DNA of 64,000 nt from CAWKKW01 sp963850345 (GTDB taxonomy: Bacteria; Acidobacteriota; Terriglobia; Terriglobales; Acidobacteriaceae): contig CAWKKW010000006.1 in assembly GCA_963850345.1 (NCBI GenBank), positions 394,161 to 458,160 of the forward strand. Direction: 5' to 3'. Position 1 is the first letter of the stretch, and every line of letters starts with the position of its first letter. A program made the translations under genes and the position numbers. The notes below the pieces were generated by a model. That model did no database searches, was not told the origin of the DNA, and saw nothing but the letters and a program-made list of their open reading frames with translations. This document shows positions 25,638-36,000 of the stretch, in pieces.

Positions 25638-25830
25638 ATGAGAGGCAATGCAAGCATCTGTTTGCGTGCAAAACTCCTGTACGTCGTCGGCGCAATCGTC
25701 TTCACAGCAATGCTCGGGACGCGGGCCATGGCCCAGTTCGGCGGCAATGTGTACGTCTTCACACCTGATATGCCACAAAGCCAGATACAGGCAACCGTCG
25801 ACAGCATCGCAGCCCAGCAGGTCAGCAATC
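25581..25830 (+). repeat. 250-bp block duplicated (inverted) at 46390-46639
   Basis: Covers 57 bp upstream and the first 64 or so codons of the GH55-like gene. By eye the two copies align without gaps, with about 12 differences, roughly 95% identity. One difference turns the ATG start here into AGG in the other copy. Confidence 0.85.
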
Positions 25831-27476
25831 AGTTCGGTACGCAGCGTTATGCGCTCTACTTCAAGCCGGGCACTTACGGCAGTGCCGCCAACCCGCTCAT
25901 CTTCCAGGTCGGGTACTACACCGAGGTTGCAGGCCTCGGAGCTACCCCGGGCGCGGTCGTCATCAACGGATCCATCAACGTCTACAACCAATGCTTAGCC
26001 CAGGACAATTGCATCGCGCTGGTTAACTTCTGGCGCTCGCTCTCCAACCTGACCATTAACGTTACCGGCCAGACCGGGTGCCAATCCAACACGGAGTTCT
26101 GGGCGGTGTCGCAGGGTGCCCCGCTGCGGCGCGTCAATGTGAACGGCGGCGTTTCGCTGATGGACTACTGCAATGGCGCACCGGACTACGCCAGTGGCGG
26201 GTTCATCGCGGACTCACAGTTCCAGGGCGGAACCGTGATCAACGGATCCCAGCAGCAGTTCTTTGTCCGCAACACCATTCTGGATGGATGGTCGAACGGT
26301 GTCTGGAATCAGGTGTTCTCCGGTGATCCCGGAGCCCCTGCGCAGAGCTTTGCGCCGAACTCCGGCGATCCGGGCGGCCCGAACCCGTACACAACCCTGG
26401 CCAGCACGCCGGTCAGCCGCGAAAAGCCCTTCCTGTACATCAATAGCAAGGGCAACTACAACGTTTTCGTACCCTCAGTGCAGCGCAAGTCCGTCGGGCC
26501 GACATGGACCAGCGGATTCAATCAACCGGGACACAGCCTGCCGCTCAGCCGGTTCTTTATCGCCCAGCCCTCGACCCCGGTCACGGAGATAAACCTGGCG
26601 CTCCTGTTAGGCAAGAGCCTCATCCTGACCCCGGGCGTGTACAACCTGAAAGAGCCGATCCAGGTGCTCTACCCAAATACCGTGGTGCTTGGCCTCGGGA
26701 TGGCAACGCTGGTTCCGCAGACCGGTAAGGAAGCGATGGACGTCCTCGATGTGGACGGGATTCAGATTGCAGGCTTGATCTTCGACGCGGGTCCGGTCAA
26801 CTCGCCTGTGCTGCTGAAGATGGGCGTCGGCCTGTTTGATCTGCCGCTGCCCCCTGGCGGCTTCCTCCCCCATGTCAACGCGCCGTCGTCAATCAACGAT
26901 GTGTTCTTCCGGATCGGGGGCGCCACAGCGGGATCGGCCACGACCAGCCTGGAGGTCGACAGCGCTGATGTGATCCTCGACGATGTCTGGGCTTGGCGCG
27001 CGGACCACGGCACAGGGGTGGGCTGGACGCTGAACCCAGCGGCTCACGGGGTAGTCGTGAATGGGAATCGGGTAACGGCGCTCGGTCTCTCCGTTGAGCA
27101 CTTTCAGAAAGAACAGGTGCTTTGGAACGGAAACGCCGGCGAAACGATCTTCTACCAGAGCGAGCTACCCTACGATCCGCCAAGCCAGAGCGCCTGGATG
27201 GATGGATCCGCGAATGGATTCCCATCCTACGTTGTCACGAATCCCGTGGGAACGCACCAGGCGCACGGATTGGAAATCTCCTCCTTCTTCGAACTCGGGG
27301 TAAACATCGTCGAGGACAACGCCATCGCGGTCCCGGATCACCCCGGCATTCAGGTCAATGATGCCCTTACAGTGTTCCTGTCCGGAAGCGGCCAGATCAC
27401 CCATGTGATCAATGGCTTTGGCGCTACCGTGAGCTCGAGCAACCCCGGCCCAAGCGACGTGGTCACGTATCCGTAG
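25638..27476 (+). CDS. Secreted GH55-like right-handed beta-helix protein
   Basis: 612 residues with a signal peptide (LLYVVGAIVFTAMLGTRAMA, cleavage near residue 32). The mature protein starts FGGNVYVFTPDMPQSQIQAT and has RYALYFKPGTYG, AVSQGAPLRRVNVNGG, NTVVLGLGMATLVPQTG, VDGIQIAGLIFDAGPVNSPV, WAWRADHGTGVGWT and YQSELPYDPPSQ. From memory this is the pattern of streptomycete and acidobacterial secreted proteins misnamed adenylyl cyclase or coagulation factor 5/8 proteins, which share the twin beta-helix of GH55 exo-beta-1,3-glucanases. Hydrolytic activity is likely but unproven. GC is visibly higher than in the previous beta-helix gene. A hairpin follows the stop. Confidence 0.75.
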   Translation: MRGNASICLRAKLLYVVGAIVFTAMLGTRAMAQFGGNVYVFTPDMPQSQIQATVDSIAAQQVSNQFGTQRYALYFKPGTYGSAANPLIFQVGYYTEVAGLGATPGAVVINGSINVYNQCLAQDNCIALVNFWRSLSNLTINVTGQTGCQSNTEFWAVSQGAPLRRVNVNGGVSLMDYCNGAPDYASGGFIADSQFQGGTVINGSQQQFFVRNTILDGWSNGVWNQVFSGDPGAPAQSFAPNSGDPGGPNPYTTLASTPVSREKPFLYINSKGNYNVFVPSVQRKSVGPTWTSGFNQPGHSLPLSRFFIAQPSTPVTEINLALLLGKSLILTPGVYNLKEPIQVLYPNTVVLGLGMATLVPQTGKEAMDVLDVDGIQIAGLIFDAGPVNSPVLLKMGVGLFDLPLPPGGFLPHVNAPSSINDVFFRIGGATAGSATTSLEVDSADVILDDVWAWRADHGTGVGWTLNPAAHGVVVNGNRVTALGLSVEHFQKEQVLWNGNAGETIFYQSELPYDPPSQSAWMDGSANGFPSYVVTNPVGTHQAHGLEISSFFELGVNIVEDNAIAVPDHPGIQVNDALTVFLSGSGQITHVINGFGATVSSSNPGPSDVVTYP

Positions 27477-27498
27477 GAGCAGGACGTTGAGAGAACTA

Positions 27499-27537
27499 GC
27501 CCATACCTCGGAGCACAGCTCGCTGGAAAGTATGGGC
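27499..27537 (+). terminator. Probable transcription terminator
   Basis: GCCCATAC (27499-27506) pairs perfectly with GTATGGGC (27530-27537), followed by acttctttt. It lies 22 bp after the stop of the GH55-like gene. Confidence 0.55.
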
Positions 27538-27645
27538 ACTTCTTTTGCTCGGTGCTAGCTCGTTCAGTGTCGGTCACGCGACTTCATTGCAAATCGAACC
27601 GGCGCCTGCCCGGCACGATTCGAGGATGAGTGTTGCGTTCCCGCC

Positions 27646-28227
27646 GTGGAGGGCTTTAGCCCCAGAAGTCTGAAATACATGCGTGCTCTGGCTGAGGCCT
27701 GGCCGGAGGAACCAATTGTGCAACAGCTTATTGCACAAGTGCCCTGGGGTCACAATGTGCGGGTTCTGGACCGAATCAAGGACCGGCCGAGGCGGGAGTG
27801 GTATCTCCGGGCAGCGCTGGAGCACGGCTGGAGTCAAAATGTCCTCGTTCACATGATTTTAGGACAGCTCCACGAAAGGGAAGGGAAGGCACTCACCAAT
27901 TTCAAGGGTAATCTGCTGCCGCGCGACTCAAATGTGGTGCAGCAGGTCCTGCGCGACCCCTACAACTTTGACTCTCGCACCTTGGCTGACCCGTTTGCGG
28001 AGCGAGAACTGGAGACAGGCCTTATCATCCACCTGCGCGATCTGCTGCTGGAGCTCGGCCGCGGCTTCGCCTTCGTTGGCAGTCAGGTGCCTTTGGTCGT
28101 CGATGACCACTCTTTCTACGTGGACCTGCTCTCTTGTCACATCCGTTCGAGGGATGAGCTCATAGCAGTGCGCCAGCTTGCTGCATCCTTTGGATATGCA
28201 ATCGCTATGGGGTGGCTAAATGTTTAA
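27646..28227 (+). pseudogene. DUF1016 (YhcG-type PD-(D/E)XK) nuclease, broken
   Basis: The frame reads GFSPRSLKYMRALAEAWPEE, WLRAALEHGW-like and VLVHMILGQLHEREGKALTN, then the nuclease core RELETGLIIHLRDLLLELGR, FAFVGSQVPLVVDDHSFYVD, a close match to the central part of DUF1016/YhcG proteins. The N-terminal domain is missing, and after DLLSCHIRSR, where the catalytic motif strands should follow, the sequence turns into unrelated residues. A C-terminal piece of such a gene lies next door on the opposite strand. Non-functional. Confidence 0.7.
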
Positions 28228-28275
28228 AAACCACTTGTGAATAGGCTATTGCAGAATTGACGGGACGGGATGAAT

Positions 28276-28620
28276 TCATCCCTGCCGGCGGTACAGAGTG
28301 TCCTGTTCCCCATCAGCCAACTCCTTCCGCAACGTCTCCAGCTCCGAACGGAGCTTGTTGACGACGTCCTGGAGATCCTCAACGCTGGGCAGCTCCTCCC
28401 GGACTGGCTCGGCAGCTCGCGTGTCACCCGATAGGTGGAGACCCCGATCGGCCGGATGTGGTTCTGCAAAGCGTATTCCACAACGGGTCCGCTCCGGCGT
28501 TTCGCAAAGCAGGAGTCCGATAGCGGGACCGTCGATAGGCGTTCGCATGGTTCCATCGATCGCTGAGATATAGAAGCTCAGTTTGCCGGCATACACCGGC
28601 TGGAACTCTGGGTTTTGAGC
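28276..28620 (-). pseudogene. DUF1016 C-terminal fragment, opposite strand
   Basis: Minus-strand frames carry LSFYISAIDGTMRTP, IGLLLCETPERT and VVEYALQNHIRPIGVSTY, the end of DUF1016/YhcG proteins (family form: NFYLSAVDD, IGLILCK, VEYAL, PIGVS-Y). They lie in two frames, so at least one frameshift exists. The tail VEDLQDVVNKLRSELETLRK is a coiled coil. It may be the other end of the plus-strand fragment after an internal inversion. Confidence 0.6.
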
Positions 28621-28648
28621 TCAATGACGAAATAGCAGTGCAGCTCTC

Positions 28649-29130
28649 ATGCCTTCGTCGGGTGACTCGCAGCCCCAGCGCAGTGTCGCATTCCAGGCCT
28701 TGCGGGAGATGGTGTTGAACTCTGTCGTTTCCAAGCATTCCAAGCGGAACTACGCCAAGCGCGGGACGAGGTGTTTACCCTGCGCGCGAATCGCTCACAG
28801 GGCTCTCTCTGTTCTCCTGATGGAATATCGGAACATTGTGCCGACATGGTGGAGAAGAAATCGAGCGCGTCGACCGTGAACGTGCGCTTGTCCGCCGTGC
28901 GCAAGCTCGTCGGTGAGGCGCAGCGCATTGGAATCATCGACGCTGAAGAGGCGAAGAGGCCGCAACCTCGCCGGTGTTCCCAACATTTCCCAGAAGGGAA
29001 CCAGGTTGGGGAACTGGCTGACGCGGGAGCAGGCGAAGGAGCGAAAAGAAGGAAGTCCGAAAAAAGACGGAAGGAGGATAGGGAGTTGGAGATTCGGCAG
29101 GTCTGTCGCACGACACGGCAGATGTCGTGA
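28649..29130 (+). pseudogene. Tyrosine recombinase (phage integrase) N-terminal relic
   Basis: The N-terminal SAM-like DNA-binding domain can be pieced together across all three frames: FQALREMVLNSVVSKHSKRN, DEVFTLRANRSQG, LLMEYRN, KSSASTVNVRLSAVRKLVGE, AQRIGIIDAEEA and NLAGVPNISQKGTRLGNWLT. At least four frameshifts are needed, and the catalytic domain (Arg-His-Arg-Tyr) is absent. It marks an old integrated element. Confidence 0.75.
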
Positions 29131-29259
29131 TCAAGAACTGGATAGGATCGGGGATCAAGGGTACTCCGAAGTGCGGCTGCGTTCCTTGCCGCACGAATAC
29201 GGCACCACCCTTTTGCTTTTTCTCGAACGGATTTGTTCAACGCCAAGAACGGGGTTTAT

Positions 29260-30003
29260 TCACAATGTTGACCTGAGCGTCTTGGAGCGAGGTTGAGTAA
29301 GCTTCCACGCGAGGAAGGCTTCCCGGGTGGCCTGATTCGGAGGGTAAGTTCCGTGCAGAGGAATACCGGACTGAATGCGTTCGAGAATAAACTCCTCAAT
29401 GTGCTCCTGCTCCATCGAATCTGCAGCAACTTCTTCGGCGAGGTGTTGTGGGATCACAACTACACCATCAATGTCTCCCACGATGACATCTCCGGGGAAG
29501 ACGGCTACTCCGCCGCAGCCAATGGGCGAGTTCATGTCAACGGAATGGTGGGCGATTAGGTTAGTGGGGGCGCTCGAGCCAGCGCAAAAAACGGGCAAAC
29601 CGCTGTCGGCAATAACGCCACTGTCACGAACGGCGCCATCGGAGACCATGCCTGCGGCTCCACGAATTTTGAGGCGGGCAGTCAGGATTGATCCGCAAGA
29701 GGCCGCACTTTTGTCGCCCCTGCAGTCCTGCACCAGCACATGACCGGGCGGAACACTTTCGATAGCCTTGCGTTGCGGGTTCTCGGGATCCAGAAAAATA
29801 TCAAGCACATCGATGTCCTCCCGGGCCGGGATATTTCGAAGTGTAAAGGCAGGACCGACCATATTTAAATGGTCTAGCTTGCCAAGGGACGCAACGCCTT
29901 GCATGAAGATATTTCGGAAACCACGCCGGAACATCTGCGTTGTGAGAGTTGCCGTGCTGACGTGTTGAAGGAGGCTGCGGGTCTGGTCGCTCAATTGTGT
30001 CAC
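29260..30003 (-). CDS. RraA-like family protein (HMG/CHA aldolase-like)
   Basis: 247 residues, GTG start at 30003 behind ccaggagcgaaca. The RraA-like core is visible: STATLTTQMFRRGFRN, MVGPAFTLRNIP, GHVLVQDCRGDKSAASCGSI, RGAAGMVSDGAVRDSG, and GDIDGVVVIPQHLAEEV near the C-terminus. The G-x-x-R-D motif that binds the metal and substrate in aldolase members is present as DGAVRD. In sugar-acid clusters such proteins are thought to act as aldolases or decarboxylases on 2-keto acids. It follows the IlvD/EDD gene by 29 nt in the same operon. Confidence 0.82.
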   Translation of the reverse strand: MTQLSDQTRSLLQHVSTATLTTQMFRRGFRNIFMQGVASLGKLDHLNMVGPAFTLRNIPAREDIDVLDIFLDPENPQRKAIESVPPGHVLVQDCRGDKSAASCGSILTARLKIRGAAGMVSDGAVRDSGVIADSGLPVFCAGSSAPTNLIAHHSVDMNSPIGCGGVAVFPGDVIVGDIDGVVVIPQHLAEEVAADSMEQEHIEEFILERIQSGIPLHGTYPPNQATREAFLAWKLTQPRSKTLRSTL

Positions 30004-30032
30004 TGTTCGCTCCTGGCCTGTTCCTGTGATTT

Positions 30033-31775
30033 CTAGTGGATTTCGGGATCAATCACCGCGCGTCTCTGAGTGCGGAGAGGCTCTTCGAGAAAATCAAAGT
30101 CGCAGCCCTTATCTGCCTGCAGGACGTGGAGCTGATGCAAAACTCCGTATCCGCGCTCGAATCGCGGCCGAGGCGGTTTCCAACTTAGTTTCCGCCGCTG
30201 CATCACCTCATCGGAGATGATGAGATTGAGCTTGCGCGATGGGATATCGAGCTCAATAAGGTCGCCGTCTTGCACTAGGGCTAAAGGTCCGCCGATGAAG
30301 GATTCAGGAGTAACATGCAGCACGCATGCGCCATAGCTCGTGCCACTCATGCGGGCATCGGAGATTCGCACCATGTCACGCACGCCGGCCATCAGCAGCT
30401 TCTTGGGTATCGGCAACTGCCCCCATTCGGGCATCCCGGGCGCCCCCACCGGTCCGGCGTTCTGCAAGACAATCACGGAGTCGGCCGTCGCATCCAAGGC
30501 GGGATCGTCGATCCGGGAGGCCATATCGTTGTAGTCGCGAAATACAACGGCAGGGCCGGTATGACGCTTTAAATTGGCGTCCATCGCGGGCGGCTTGATC
30601 ACTGCGCCACCAGGGGCAAGGTTTCCGTAAAGAACCGCTAGGCCATCACTCTCGACAAGAGGATTCGAACGAGGTCGAATGACGTCTTGGTTGAAGATCT
30701 TCGCACTCCGGATGTTTTCCCCTATCGTTGCGCCGCTGACAGTCTGTTGGCCGCCATCGATAAGGTCTCCCAACTCCGCAAGGAGCGCGGGAAGACCGCC
30801 GGCATAGAAGAAATCTTCCATCAGGTACTGGCCGGCCGGGCGAATGTTCGCGAGCACTGGAGTGCGGCGCGCGAGCTCGTCGAATCGCTGAAGGGTCAGA
30901 TCGATGCCGGCACGCCGAGCAATGGCGATAAGATGGACCGTGGAATTGGTTGAACCGGCGAGGGCCAGAACGGCGGTGATGGCGTTGTCGAATGAACCAG
31001 CCGTCAGTAAATCGGAAGGCTTGATATCCTCCAAAACCATATCGACGATCCGTTTGCCCGTGAGAGATGCGTATTGACCGTGCCGCGAGTCGACTGCCGG
31101 AATCGAGGAGAGACCAGGCAGTGTGAGACCGAGTGCCTCCGCGGCACTGGTCATGGTGGAAGCCGTGCCCATGGTCATGCAATGACCGGGGGAGCGGGCG
31201 ATCCCAGTCTCGATGCCTTCCCACTCGCACTGCGTAATATTCCCTGCATTGAGTTCCGCTGCGTACTTCCAAACGTCGGTGCCACTGCCGAGTACCCTGC
31301 CATTCCAATCGCCTCGTAGCATCGGGCCAGCCGGCAGGTAGATGGCAGGAAGATTCATACTGAAGGCTCCCATTAGTAGACCGGGAGTCGTTTTGTCACA
31401 GCCCCCCATCAAGACAGCGCCATCGAACGGATAGGAGCGCAAGAGCTCTTCTACTTCCATTGCGAGAAAGTTTCGGTAAAGCATTGTGGTGGGCTTCTGA
31501 AATGGCTCGGACAAAGTCATGACAGGCATCTCGATGGGGAAGCCTCCACCCTGCCAAATACCGCGCTTGACTTCCTCGGCACGCTGCTTAAAGTGGGTGT
31601 GGCACGGGTTTATCTCACTCCAGGTGTTGACGACGGCGATTACAGGCTTGCCGGCGTAGTCGGAGGCGGTGTAGCCCATCTGAGCGGTACGCGACCGATG
31701 ACCGAAGGAGCGCAGATCCGTTGCTCCATACCATCGATGGCTCCGCAATTGCTCCGGGGTCTTCCGCGTCTTCAT
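30033..31775 (-). CDS. IlvD/EDD-family dehydratase, L-arabinonate/aldonate type
   Basis: About 580 residues from ATG 31775 (gggagaaacca ribosome binding site); an in-frame ATG at 31829 is less likely. It has the cysteine ligands of the iron-sulfur cluster in NPCHTHFKQR, GGCDKTTPGLLMGAF and GHCMTMGTASTM, and the C-terminal GTSYGACVLHVTPESF loop. The start TRKTPEQLRSHRWYGATDLR and the motif set are those of sugar-acid dehydratases (L-arabinonate, D-xylonate, D-fuconate) rather than biosynthetic IlvD. It removes water from an aldonate to give the 2-keto-3-deoxy acid. Operon: gntR, this gene, rraA-like. Substrate not certain. Confidence 0.88.
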   Translation of the reverse strand: MKTRKTPEQLRSHRWYGATDLRSFGHRSRTAQMGYTASDYAGKPVIAVVNTWSEINPCHTHFKQRAEEVKRGIWQGGGFPIEMPVMTLSEPFQKPTTMLYRNFLAMEVEELLRSYPFDGAVLMGGCDKTTPGLLMGAFSMNLPAIYLPAGPMLRGDWNGRVLGSGTDVWKYAAELNAGNITQCEWEGIETGIARSPGHCMTMGTASTMTSAAEALGLTLPGLSSIPAVDSRHGQYASLTGKRIVDMVLEDIKPSDLLTAGSFDNAITAVLALAGSTNSTVHLIAIARRAGIDLTLQRFDELARRTPVLANIRPAGQYLMEDFFYAGGLPALLAELGDLIDGGQQTVSGATIGENIRSAKIFNQDVIRPRSNPLVESDGLAVLYGNLAPGGAVIKPPAMDANLKRHTGPAVVFRDYNDMASRIDDPALDATADSVIVLQNAGPVGAPGMPEWGQLPIPKKLLMAGVRDMVRISDARMSGTSYGACVLHVTPESFIGGPLALVQDGDLIELDIPSRKLNLIISDEVMQRRKLSWKPPRPRFERGYGVLHQLHVLQADKGCDFDFLEEPLRTQRRAVIDPEIH

Positions 31776-31843
31776 TGGTTTCTCCCACGCCATAGAGCTC
31801 ATGGTTTGCAAATTCAGTGGACGGTTCACCCTGCGAGTGGAAC

Positions 31844-32581
31844 TTACGATGGCTCGGTGCTTTCATCGAGGGCGCGATTCCGAGCATTTGTGATGTGAAG
31901 GCGCATGGCAATGCGAGCTTCCTCCCGCTCTCCTTCACGGATTGCGCAGAGAACACGAGAGTGCTCGGCTTGAACAAGATTCAGGCGGTCTTTATTACGA
32001 GAGAGAGAAATGTGACGCGTGATATTCATGCCGTTCCAGATGTGCATATGAAGTGCCTGGAGCGTTTGAATGAAGATCTGATTGCGGGTTGCAGCGGCGA
32101 TTGCTGCGTGAAACCGAATATCCTCCTGGATCCCGAGTTGTCCCGCGGCATTGACATGATTCAACTCGTCAAAAGCCTCGGCAATTGATTTCAGGTCGTC
32201 CTCCCTTCGGCGTTGGGCGGCCAGCGAAGCAGCCTCGCCTTCGAGACCTATACGGAACTCGAAGCAACGCATCAAGTCGGCGATACCCCCGATGGGCGAC
32301 AAACGCAGGAACTCACGTCCCGGCTGCCTTTGAACGTAGGTGCCCGCGCCCTTCCGGGTCACCGTCACTCCATCAGCATGAAGCCTGGCAAGTGCCTCCC
32401 GCACTACCGCCCGAGAGACACCGAAATCGGTACACAACTGATTCTCAGAAGGCAGTCTGTCGCCGACGCGAGATTCTCCATCGACGATTTGCCCCAGAAT
32501 TCGCTCATAGATTCCGTCCGCCAATCGGCTAGGGCCTTCGGCGGAAGCTACATCAACGACAGGAGCTCCGCTTGTCACCAT
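31844..32581 (-). CDS. GntR-family regulator, FadR/FCD type
   Basis: 245 residues. The N-terminal winged helix is clear (IYERILGQIVDGESRVGDRL, PSENQLCTDFGVSRAVVREA, VTRKGAGTYVQ). The C-terminal all-helical FCD ligand domain has the metal-binding pattern with DIRFHAAIAAATRN and a late LVQAEHSRVLCAI and MRLHI. It is the first gene of the minus-strand dehydratase operon and so probably its local regulator, released by a sugar acid. Palindromic TGTCTGACA sites upstream of it and of other locus genes fit FCD-type operators. Confidence 0.9.
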   Translation of the reverse strand: MVTSGAPVVDVASAEGPSRLADGIYERILGQIVDGESRVGDRLPSENQLCTDFGVSRAVVREALARLHADGVTVTRKGAGTYVQRQPGREFLRLSPIGGIADLMRCFEFRIGLEGEAASLAAQRRREDDLKSIAEAFDELNHVNAAGQLGIQEDIRFHAAIAAATRNQIFIQTLQALHMHIWNGMNITRHISLSRNKDRLNLVQAEHSRVLCAIREGEREEARIAMRLHITNARNRALDESTEPS

Positions 32582-33005
32582 GACGACCTCTGAAAGTTAG
32601 ATTGCGTCTCACTTTTCGGCTCCTAGGTAGGTGGGAAATGCAATCTCCCCTCCAATCTTGCAAAGTCTTCGATTGGATGTCAAACAGTTGTCCGATAGGT
32701 TGCGGGCTCTTGTCCTAGCGCCGGAGAGATACAAGTTTGGCAACGGCATGCTGAATTCGACTGCTTTAAATTTTTTCCTAAATTGCAATATCGCCTCCCT
32801 AGAGCTGCGAGACCGTTAGCTTTTCACGGGAGAGACGCTGAGCTTCGTGACATGAGCGCAAGATCATGGCTCCATCTGGAAGTACTGTCTGACAACCTGC
32901 TTGATATGACACCTGTTTTATTCTCAACGGTACGCTGAAGGTCGCCTTTGACTTGGATACAGGGAAAACGCTTAGGCCTCTTCTCCCTGCTAGTGACACG
33001 AGTCA
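32582..33005. other. Regulatory stretch upstream of gntR
   Basis: No gene. It contains the promoter side of the gntR operon, an imperfect palindrome TTGTCCGATA (32688-32697) and the perfect TGTCTGACA at 32886-32894; it also holds the 3' flank of the TonB-receptor gene. Confidence 0.5.
32886..32894. promoter_or_regulatory. TGTCTGACA palindrome, candidate GntR operator
   Basis: Perfect TGTC-T-GACA palindrome about 305 bp upstream of gntR. The same 9-mer occurs at 38722-38730 and 38856-38864 inside the same functional locus. Confidence 0.45.
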
Positions 33006-36000
33006 TTACCAGATGAGCTTGAATGCAAGTTGAATCTCTCGAGGGTCGGTCGTGGTCTTGTCGATTGCACCGGCTCCATCCTGGGGTGCGTACGACAGGG
33101 ATCCATTGGCCGCCGTGGCCGGGGCGAAAAGCGTCGTGTTGTCCAACGGTGATTGAAAATTCGAGTGGTTTAGAACATTAAAAAACTCCACTCGAAGTTG
33201 AGTGCTGAAGCTCTCGGATATCCGTTTGAAAGCAGTGTTCTTGAAGACAGAAAAGTCGAGGTTTCTAAGCCCAGGCCCGGCCATCACATTTCGCCGGGCG
33301 TTTCCCACCTTGTTTATGCAGGTCGGAAATGCCAGAGCGGGATTGCAATATTGGTTGTAAAAAGCCTGCGATGGGGCCGTCGGCATCTGAAAGCAATTTG
33401 TCTTGATGTAGTGATTCAGATTCCCAGGATTCACCAGCGATTTGCAGCCCACAGTCGAGAGCCGGTCGGGGAACGAAAATGGATCACTACTGTTTTCTCC
33501 AACAGCGTCGCCTCCGACCAGCACGGTAAAAGGCTGACCATCTTGGGCGCTGAAAATGCTACCCAGCTCCCATCCTCCCAGCAGCTTTTGGTCGAACGCT
33601 CTGGAAATGCGAGGGGAAGGAAGGTCCCACATCGCGCTGAGCGATAGCACGCGCGGAGTGTTGAAGTCGGAGGGGGCCTTATCAAGCCTCAGATCCCACC
33701 ATGGAAGGCTGCTGAGGGAATTTCCGTAAGAGTCCGAACCAGCGCCGCTGGAACTAGTATCGAGACTCTTTGACCAAGTATAAGAACCCTGGAACTGGAC
33801 TCCTTTACTCATGCGCTTGGTCACTCCCACCTGCATCGCGTGGTACGAGGAGCTACCGTTCCACCAGAGCGAATGTATCCCGCCAAAATTGGGGTTGAGC
33901 GTGGACAGCGGGCCTGCGGGGGAGTAGGGAAAGACCCATCCATCGGACGTCAATCTGGGAAGGGTCAAGTCTGCGTCATCTACCTTGAATTGATGATGCA
34001 ATCCGCGAGAGCCAACGTAACCAACGATAATCCCGATGTTCGGCGTCACTTCGCGCTGTACATTCAGGTCCCACGTCATTACGTAATTGCGATGAGGATT
34101 TTGCTGGACGAAGGACGTGTTCGCAGATTGGGGAGTTAAAAGAGAGTAACCGCCGGAGTAAAAGGCGCCTTGCAGGCCCGTTTGCACCGACCCCCCTTGA
34201 TTGAATGGCGCCGCATTCGCTTCAAGCAAATCCACAACGTAGGGAAGTGGCAAAACGTCAAAGATTCCAAAGGCTGCGTGCACGATTGTTTTCGAGTCAC
34301 CGATAGGATCCCATGCTAAACCGAGGCGGGGCTCGAAATTTCGCAGCGTGGGGTTCTCGAAGAGTTGACCACCTATCTTTGGTTTGGCGTCAGTAAGATT
34401 ACGCAAGCTGACATACCTACCATTTACCTCGTGCGGTACGGTCGACATTTCATACCGCAGTCCCGCGTCAATGGTGAGGTTCTTTCGAATCCTCCAATTG
34501 TCCTGGATGTATGTACCTACGATCACCTGGTGCACATCACGTGGCGGAATAGTACCTATCCCGGCAATGAAACTTAGCGGCTTGTTAGTCAGGAAATCAG
34601 AGAGCGATCCAAATGCCCAGTCTCCCGTGCCAGAGGTGTTATCCGTATTGTTTCGGATGTTCTCAACCGCAACGCCGAACTTGAAACTGTGCTTCTGGCG
34701 AGTCCAGAATGCATCATCATACGCCTGGAAGGAGGTATAGCCATGGAAGACAGAAGATGCGCCTCCGACACCGCCCGGCATGGTTGTGAAGCCTGACATA
34801 AAGACGCGTCCGGCATTTCGTCCTGGGATAACGGCGAAGGACTTATCCGTTGCCAGAGAGCTCACGGCGCGCATACTTTGATTGATGGAGCCTGCGACGC
34901 GGTTTGCTCCCATATGAAAGGAATTCAACAGTGCGGGACTGAAGATGTGAGTTTCCTCCAGTGCTACGGTTTGTCGCCGAATGTGATGTCCGTACGAAGA
35001 TATGTTCATTTGATCGGGTGCGGAGAACCGTGTGTCATCGAATAGATAGGTCCCCGAGACGCTGTTCTCCGAGGAGATCGTGTGATCAAGCCGGGTTGTG
35101 AAAAAGTTTTCCGTGATCGCTTGTTGGCCGGTAAAAGAGTAAATGCCAGCGTCGTTGCCCACGGCCGTCTGGACGTTTGGAAGTGGATACAGCTTTAAGT
35201 ACTTGGCGGCTGAAGAGTCAACCTGTACCGGCCCTGTAGAGAGATTGCCGCTTCGGGCGGACGCAGAGGGGACGATAGCTTGAGTCGCTATTCCTTTGCT
35301 CTGTCTTATGCCTTCGTAGTCACCAAAAACGAAGAGACGATCCTTAAGCACCGGGCCGCCTCCCGATCCGCCAAATTGATTTCTACTGAACGGCGCCTTG
35401 TACGGATTTCCGTTCGGGTCGTAATCGAAGTAGTTCCTCGCGTCCAGGACGCTATTCCTGGCAAACTCGTATGCGCTCCCGTGAAACACATTCGTTCCTG
35501 ACTTGGTGATCGCGTTGATTACACCACCCGAAGTCCTGCCGTACTGCGCGGTATAGTTGCTTGTGATCACCGAAAACTCCTGGACCGCATCGACTCCGAG
35601 CGCTCCGCCGAGCACATTACTAGGACCCCCGTTCGCATAATCGTTCACACTGACACCATCTAGGCGGTAGTTGTTTTGCACCGGTCTGCCGCCGCTGATT
35701 GAGAGCTGGGCTCCAAAACCTTTCAATCCTCTGTCCAATCCCGAAGACGCATTGAACGAACTCTCCAGTCGCACAACGCCTGGTTGAAGAGCAGCCAGGT
35801 CTGTCCAGCTACGTCCATTCAAGGGCAACTCTCTAACGGTGGTGGAGTCCACAACGCTCGTCAGCTCCGAGGAACTGAGCTCAATCGTCGGAGCTCTTTC
35901 GTCAATCGTCACCTGTTCGGTGATTTGCCCGATTCTCATGCGAACGTCTACAGTCTGCTCCGCGCCCACGTTGAGCGTGAGGCCAGTGCGAGAGAATGTG

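Noticed and set aside
27646..28620. DUF1016 nuclease as part of an active defence island
   Set aside because: Both pieces are truncated and frameshifted, and no restriction, toxin-antitoxin or abortive-infection partner is nearby.
2828..28668. Recurring GGTGACT(C/T) heptamers in intergenic DNA (2828, 2849, 8789, 9080, 20996, 28659)
   Set aside because: Flanking bases do not align beyond the core, spacing is irregular and a 7-mer is expected several times by chance in 64 kb.
30646..31308. 220-codon minus-strand frame inside the IlvD/EDD gene
   Set aside because: Shadow frame of the dehydratase with His- and Arg-rich random composition.
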